Shown piece by piece: positions 59,052-64,000 of a stretch of 64,000 nucleotides of DNA. Made by a program: the position numbers and the translations under genes. Under the pieces are notes generated by a model. It had not been told where the DNA came from and did not search any database. It worked only from the letters and a program-made list of their open reading frames with translations. Location of the stretch: positions 1-64,000 of the forward strand of contig NZ_CAOJCN010000019.1 of the NCBI RefSeq assembly GCF_948329515.1. Direction: 5' to 3'. The stretch's first letter is position 1. Every line of letters begins with the position of its first letter. The stretch is from Cohnella rhizoplanae. GTDB taxonomy: Bacteria; Bacillota; Bacilli; Paenibacillales; Paenibacillaceae.

Positions 59052-62000
59052 TTATCTAACGTTGTCGTCGATGCTTTTTGCGAAAATCTCGCTGCCGTCC
59101 GGGGCGCGCACGGACTCGTGCGACCTCGTGGCCTCCTCGATCTGGCCGAACGACCAGCTCGACGCCGGCACGTCCGGGAAGGAAGCCTTCACGCCGCCGA
59201 GCGGGCCGCGGTACAGCAGACGGTTAATCATCGTCACCGCCTCCTGGCGGACGATCGGCGCGGCCGGCTTGAAGGTGCCGTCCTCGTAGCCGGTCGTCAG
59301 CGCGTTGCGGAAGAGCGCTTCGATCGCTGCCGACGACCAGCGGCCCTCGGCGTCCGCGAACTTCGGATCGAGCGGCTGAGCGACCTTCAGCTTCAGATAA
59401 CGGACCATGACCGCCGCGAGCTCCTCGCGGGTGACGGGGCTGTCCGGATGGAAGCTGCCGTCCACATAGCCCGTGAAGATGCCGTTATCCGATGCGATGC
59501 GGATATAACCGCTCGCCCAGTGACCTTCGCGGACGTCGCTGTATTGCGCCTTGAGCGCCGTGCTGCCGCCGTCGATCAGGCGCGCGATGATCGCGGCCAG
59601 TTCGGCGCGGGTCAGCGTCCGGTTCGGAAGGAACGTCTTGTCCGGATACCCGAGAATGTAACGGGTATGCGCGACGTTGCCGTAGCGGTTGGAGAAAATG
59701 AGCAGCTTGGCCGACGCTTCCGCGCCCGCGGCGCCTTCGGCTGCCTGATTGGCTGCCGATGCCTGGGCTTCCAGCTCGGCTATACGTTCGGCGGTGTCGA
59801 TCTGCGGCCACTTCAGCTTGACCGTGTATTGTCCGCCGGCGCCTGCCTCTAGCGTACCCGGCTTCCATACGATCTTGCCGCCGGAGACCGTTCCGCCTGC
59901 AGCGTCCGTCACTTCCGCGCCTTCGGGAGTCGCGAGCGCGATCTGCGCATCCTTCGCCGCTGCATCTCCGGCGTTGTGATACTTGACGGTCACGGTCGCC
60001 GTGCTGCCCTCTTCATAGGTGCTGCGATCGATCGATACGTTCACGACCAGATCCGGCTTGCCCGCAGGTTCAGGTACGGCAGGCGTTGCCGGAACGGCCG
60101 GAGACGGCGAGCTCGACTGCGGCGTCAGGGGCACGTCATGGCGAACGATGGCGAACTCGACCGGTATCGTCGGGCTCACGTACGTATCGTACCCGGCAGC
60201 CGTTACCACCAGGTAATAGTCGGTCTGCGGGTACACCATGTAGGCGTACTTGCCGCCGTCCTTGCTCGTCTGCGGGTTCGCGTTGTCGTTCGGCGCGAAG
60301 CCTGCGATCGCGGGCAGTACCACTTCGGTGCCCGGCGTGAGGCCGGCTGCCCTGTTGCGCGGCGTATCCGCATAGTACAGGACGACATTGGCGCCATTAA
60401 CCGCCGTGCCGCTGACTTTATCCGTGATGTCGCCGTAAGGGTCGATCAGCTCGTCGAGAATGTTGAGCTCGCCGTCATCGGATAATTTGAACTGCGGCAG
60501 CGTGCCGTCGTTATCGACCGCGTTCATGATGATTTCTTTGGGCGCTCCGCCGTTCTGTGCGTCGGGCAGGCTGTATACGATGGCCAGACCGTACTTCTTG
60601 CCTTTGACGAGTCCCGGGATGCTGAACACGCCGCTCGGGTCGAGCGCGAAGGTATCCTGCCCGTTCAGCGTGACGAACTCGCGGGTATCCGGGTCTTGAA
60701 TCTTGATCTTGAGCTGGGACGCCATATCGCGGTCGGCCGCATCCTGATCGTCCAGCAGCTTCTGCGAGCCGTCGGGCTTCGCCATAACGATGATGCCAGT
60801 CGCGACCTTGTCGGAGTCGAAGTATTCGTCGCCGCCGCCCGAGATATTGCCTACCGTGGCGGTCTGCTTGAACGAAACCTGCTTCGTCTCGCCGCCGACG
60901 GTGACCGGCTTGATAATCTCGATGGTATAGACGAGATCCCCCTCCGGCACCGGGATCGAATAACGGCCCAGCTCGTCGGTCGTCGTCTCCGAGGAGAAGC
61001 CGATCGCCGCGTTGGCGATGCGCACCGTGATGCCTTTCTCGACGACGCGCTGGCCGTCAACAGTAGAAGCTACGACGCCTCGGATCGCCGCGGGCTGGAA
61101 CGTCACGTTGATCTGCTGGTGGCTGTAGATGCCTTTGTCCGTATCGTGCGCGTCCGCCGTAACCGGGATGACCTGGGCGATCGTGCTCGAGATCTTGCTT
61201 GTTTTATAGGGTATGACCGCTTGGCCTGCCGCATTGGTCACGGCTTCGTCTCCCTCGGGGAACGTGCCTGACGTTGCGCCGAACTGGATCTTAACGCCGG
61301 GGACAGGCTGTGCATTGCTATCCGTCAAGGTCGCCGTCAGCTGCGACGTGGATACGCCGTCGCCGATCAGCGAGTCCGGATCGGCGACGAGCCGGATGAC
61401 GTATGTGCCGTGCTCGGCGATCGCGATCGTCACCTTAGACGGCGTCGATGTGGCGCCATGGCTATCCGTGACCGTAAAGGTAAAGCTATCCTCGCCGCCG
61501 AAGCCGGGTGTCGGCTTGTACGTATAAGCGCCGTCCTCGCTCACCGTCACCGTGCCGTGCGAAGGATCGCTTGCCTTGGCGAAGGTCAGCGTATCGCCCG
61601 TGTCGGGATCGCTGCCGTGCAGCTCACCGTCGTATACCGCACCGTTCACGCTGATCACGACGTCTTGCGCGATTGCAATCGGCTTCCGGTTCGCGACCGT
61701 GATCGTCACCGTTGCCGCATTGGAGTCGGCCTTGCCGTCATTGGCCTTGAATGTAAAGCTGTCGGGGCCGGCATATCCTTGGTCCGGCGTATAGGTATAG
61801 CTGCCGTCCGAATTCACGACGACTGTGCCGTGCGTCGCGTTCGTGTTGAGCGAATACGTTACATCGTCGTTCGTGTCTGCATCGGTGGCGGATAGCGTGC
61901 CGCTCACCGCGGTATTCGGATACGTAGTCTTCGCGTCGTCGTGCGCCACTGGCGCCACGTTGGCTGCTACGATTTGGCCGTAGCCGTCGCTTACGACCGG

Positions 62001-64000
62001 CGAACCGGTGATTACGCCTGCTGCCGCGACTGGCGTGACTTCGAAGAAGATGTACTTGCCGGCGTCGCTTGCCACCGGCGTGTACGTCTTGCCCGTCGCG
62101 CCGTTGACGACCGTCTTGTCGCTGCCGTCCGCTTCGCTGCCTACGTACCACTTGAACGTGGATGTCGCTTCCAAGTTGTTGTCCGCGTCGTTATACGTGT
62201 AGCTGCCCGTCAGTGCCTGACCGACTTCTTTATCGCCGGATACGCTCACGCTCGTTGCCGTAGGCGCCGTGTTCGCAGGCGCGATCTTGCCATAGCCCGC
62301 GCTTACCGCCGGCGAGCCGGTGAGTACGCCTGCTGCCGCAACCGGCGTGACTTCAAAGAATACATATTTACCGGCGTCGCTTGCGACCGGCGTGTACGTC
62401 TTGCCCGTCGCGCCGTTGACGACCGTCTTGTCGCTGCCGTCCGCTTCGCTGCCTACGTACCACTTGAACGTGGAGGTTGCTTCCAAGTTGTTATCCGCGT
62501 CGTTATACGCGTAGCTGCCCGTCAGCGCCTGACCGACTTCTTTATCGCCGGATACGCTCACGCTTGTCGCCGTCGGCGCCGTATTCGCCGGCGCGATCTT
62601 GCCATAGCCCGCGCTTACCGCCGGCGAACCGGTGAGTACGCCTGCTGCCGCAACCGGCGTGACTTCAAAGAATACATATTTACCGGCGTCGCTTGCGACC
62701 GGCGTATACGTTTTGCCCGTCGCGCCGTTGACGACCGTCTTGTCGCTGCCGTCCGCTTCGCTGCCTACGTACCACTTGAACGTCGACGTCGCTTCCAGGT
62801 TGTCGTCCGCGTCGTTATACGTGTAGCTGCCCGTCAGCGTCTGACCGACTTCTTTATCGCCGGATACGCTCACGCTAGTCGCCGTCGGCGCCGCGTTCGC
62901 AGGCGCAATCTTGCCATAGCCCGCGCTTACCGCCGGCGAACCGGTGATTACGCCTGTTGCCGCTACCGGCGTGACTTCGAAGAAGATGTACTTGCCGGCG
63001 TCGCTTGCGACCGGTGTATACGTCTTGCCCGTCGCGCCGTTGACGACTGTCTTGTCGCTGCCGTCTGCCAGACTGCCGACGTACCACTTGAACGTCGACG
63101 TCGCTTCCAGGTTGTTGTCCGCGTCGTTATACGTGTAGCTGCCCGTCAGCGTCTGACCGACTTCTTTATCGCCGGACACGCTCACGCTTGTCGCCGTCGG
63201 CGCCGCGTTCGCAGGCGCAATCTTGCCATAGCCCGCGCTTACCGCCGGCGAACCGGTGATTACGCCTGTTGCCGCTACCGGCGTGACTTCGAAGAAGATG
63301 TACTTGCCGGCGTCGCTTGCGACCGGTGTATACGTCTTGCCCGTCGCGCCGTTGACGACTGTCTTGTCGCTGCCGTCTGCCAGACTGCCGACGTACCACT
63401 TGAACGTCGACGTCGCTTCCAGGTTGTTGTCCGCGTCGTTATACGTGTAGCTGCCCGTCAGCGTCTGACCGACTTCCTTGTCGCCGGACACGCTCACGCT
63501 TGTCGCCGTCGGCGCCGTGTTCGCAGGCGCGATCTTGCCATAGCCCGCGCTTACCGCTGGCAAGCCGGTGAGTACGCCTGCTGCCGCTATCGGCGTGACT
63601 TCAAAGAATACATATTTACCGGCGTCGCTCGCGACCGGCGTGTACGTCTTGCCCGTCGCGCCGTTGACGACTGTCTTGTCGCTGCCGTCTGCCAGACTGC
63701 CGACGTACCACTTGAACGTCGACGTCGCTTCCAGGTTGTTGTCCGCGTCGTTATACGTGTAGCTGCCCGTCAGCGTCTGACCGACTTCCTTGTCGCCGGA
63801 TACGCTCACGCTTGTCGCCGTCGGCGCCGCGTTCACGATCTCGGTCGTGTCCGTCACCGGAGCAGAGGGGTTGCCGTTCCCGTTGACGACGCTAGCCGAC
63901 ACAGTGATGGTCCCCATGGCCATCGCAGAAAGATCTACAGTTTTGGAGTAACCACCGCCGTTAACTACGGTCGTCGTATAGGTCTGAATCGTACCTGCCG
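59052..64000 (-). CDS. Giant SLH-anchored surface protein with Ig-like repeats (5' end outside window)
   Basis: The frame is open to the right edge (1649 codons in the window); an ATG at 63923 is internal, since codons before it read GTIQTYTTTVV...SKTVDLS without a stop. Layout from the right edge: part of a beta domain, six nearly identical 104-residue repeats (each PTATSVSVSGDKEVGQ ... YNDADNNLEATSTFKWY ... AGYGKIAPAN), two cadherin-like/Big_9 domains (DADTNDDVTYSLN, YTPDQGYAGPDSFTFKAND; about residues 655-840), an invasin-type Ig-like domain (DSLIGDGVSTSQLTATLTD), carboxypeptidase-regulatory-like segments, a DUF11-like domain (VTVKYHNAGDAAAKDA) and three SLH domains at the C-terminus (about 1410-1590; LTRAELAAIIARLIDGG, VTREELAAVMVRYL, IVRQEAVTMINRLLY), which bind pyruvylated cell-wall polymer. 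Surface adhesin or structural role is likely. Confidence 0.9.
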   Translation of the reverse strand, partial: AGTIQTYTTTVVNGGGYSKTVDLSAMAMGTITVSASVVNGNGNPSAPVTDTTEIVNAAPTATSVSVSGDKEVGQTLTGSYTYNDADNNLEATSTFKWYVGSLADGSDKTVVNGATGKTYTPVASDAGKYVFFEVTPIAAAGVLTGLPAVSAGYGKIAPANTAPTATSVSVSGDKEVGQTLTGSYTYNDADNNLEATSTFKWYVGSLADGSDKTVVNGATGKTYTPVASDAGKYIFFEVTPVAATGVITGSPAVSAGYGKIAPANAAPTATSVSVSGDKEVGQTLTGSYTYNDADNNLEATSTFKWYVGSLADGSDKTVVNGATGKTYTPVASDAGKYIFFEVTPVAATGVITGSPAVSAGYGKIAPANAAPTATSVSVSGDKEVGQTLTGSYTYNDADDNLEATSTFKWYVGSEADGSDKTVVNGATGKTYTPVASDAGKYVFFEVTPVAAAGVLTGSPAVSAGYGKIAPANTAPTATSVSVSGDKEVGQALTGSYAYNDADNNLEATSTFKWYVGSEADGSDKTVVNGATGKTYTPVASDAGKYVFFEVTPVAAAGVLTGSPAVSAGYGKIAPANTAPTATSVSVSGDKEVGQALTGSYTYNDADNNLEATSTFKWYVGSEADGSDKTVVNGATGKTYTPVASDAGKYIFFEVTPVAAAGVITGSPVVSDGYGQIVAANVAPVAHDDAKTTYPNTAVSGTLSATDADTNDDVTYSLNTNATHGTVVVNSDGSYTYTPDQGYAGPDSFTFKANDGKADSNAATVTITVANRKPIAIAQDVVISVNGAVYDGELHGSDPDTGDTLTFAKASDPSHGTVTVSEDGAYTYKPTPGFGGEDSFTFTVTDSHGATSTPSKVTIAIAEHGTYVIRLVADPDSLIGDGVSTSQLTATLTDSNAQPVPGVKIQFGATSGTFPEGDEAVTNAAGQAVIPYKTSKISSTIAQVIPVTADAHDTDKGIYSHQQINVTFQPAAIRGVVASTVDGQRVVEKGITVRIANAAIGFSSETTTDELGRYSIPVPEGDLVYTIEIIKPVTVGGETKQVSFKQTATVGNISGGGDEYFDSDKVATGIIVMAKPDGSQKLLDDQDAADRDMASQLKIKIQDPDTREFVTLNGQDTFALDPSGVFSIPGLVKGKKYGLAIVYSLPDAQNGGAPKEIIMNAVDNDGTLPQFKLSDDGELNILDELIDPYGDITDKVSGTAVNGANVVLYYADTPRNRAAGLTPGTEVVLPAIAGFAPNDNANPQTSKDGGKYAYMVYPQTDYYLVVTAAGYDTYVSPTIPVEFAIVRHDVPLTPQSSSPSPAVPATPAVPEPAGKPDLVVNVSIDRSTYEEGSTATVTVKYHNAGDAAAKDAQIALATPEGAEVTDAAGGTVSGGKIVWKPGTLEAGAGGQYTVKLKWPQIDTAERIAELEAQASAANQAAEGAAGAEASAKLLIFSNRYGNVAHTRYILGYPDKTFLPNRTLTRAELAAIIARLIDGGSTALKAQYSDVREGHWASGYIRIASDNGIFTGYVDGSFHPDSPVTREELAAVMVRYLKLKVAQPLDPKFADAEGRWSSAAIEALFRNALTTGYEDGTFKPAAPIVRQEAVTMINRLLYRGPLGGVKASFPDVPASSWSFGQIEEATRSHESVRAPDGSEIFAKSIDDNVR
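61956..63827 (-). repeat. Six in-frame 312-bp tandem repeats
   Basis: Six copies of a 104-codon unit lie end to end with an exact 312-bp period inside the SLH-protein gene. Differences between copies are few (for example SLADGSD versus SEADGSD, VITGSP versus VLTGSP, NNLEA versus DDLEA in one copy), which indicates recent duplication or gene conversion. The count may differ between strains and the region is hard to assemble. Confidence 0.93.

Overview
The window looks like a chromosomal segment of a GC-rich, spore-forming member of the Paenibacillaceae; a Cohnella-like or high-GC Paenibacillus-like genome is my best guess. The main reason is gene order. Read on the minus strand, it follows the Bacillus subtilis interval spoVT-yabM-yabN-(HU)-rqcP-yabP-yabQ-divIC-yabR-spoIIE-yabS-yabT-tilS-hpt-ftsH-coaX-hslO-yacD-cysK-pabB-pabA-pabC-folP-folB-folK-dusB-lysS. 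An rRNA-operon-type promoter and boxA leader point off the left edge, again as in B. subtilis. Sporulation genes (spoIIE, yabP, yabQ, spoVT, yabS, yabT) and an S-layer-homology protein fit a Gram-positive endospore former.

From left to right: positions 1-120 hold the rRNA leader and promoter. lysS and greA follow, greA with a consensus promoter. A compact folate operon (pabB, pabA, pabC, folP, folB, folK, dusB) has mostly 4-nt stop/start overlaps. Two plus-strand genes (a stalk-domain secreted protein and a YbjT-like dehydrogenase) interrupt the conserved order before cysK, which has its own promoter and a CymR/Rrf2-like dyad. Next come a parvulin, hslO and coaX, with the quinolinate route nadA-nadB-nadC inserted between coaX and ftsH. 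Then follow ftsH, hpt, tilS, yabT and yabS.

The spoIIE-yabS interval has expanded to about 7 kb. It carries a tandem palindromic repeat array, an unrecognised two-gene cassette (a 244-residue helical protein and a 901-residue protein with three Ig-like domains and no signal peptide), a divergent SDR/WYL-regulator pair and a small hypothetical gene. spoIIE has a Spo0A-type promoter with a 21-bp spacer. Beyond it lie a cyclophilin lipoprotein, yabR, divIC, yabQ, yabP, rqcP, HU, the MazG fusion yabN and the flippase yabM.

Between yabM and spoVT sits an accessory oligosaccharide locus: a LacI regulator with two matching operators, a debranching-type glycosidase, a lipoprotein binding protein, two CUT1 permeases (one broken by an in-frame TGA), a membrane-embedded spermidine-synthase-like protein, a six-hairpin glycosidase and a GH36 alpha-galactosidase. 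No transport ATPase is present, so a shared MsmX-type ATPase is inferred. The right end is the 3' part of a very large SLH-anchored surface protein with six 312-bp tandem repeats; its start lies outside the window.

The strongest candidates for new biology are the Ig-like/helical two-gene cassette, the three families of 45-52 bp-period intergenic repeat arrays that lie at or near synteny breakpoints, and the spermidine-synthase-like membrane protein inside a sugar operon. All functional statements come from reading the sequence and recalling families; no database search was run.
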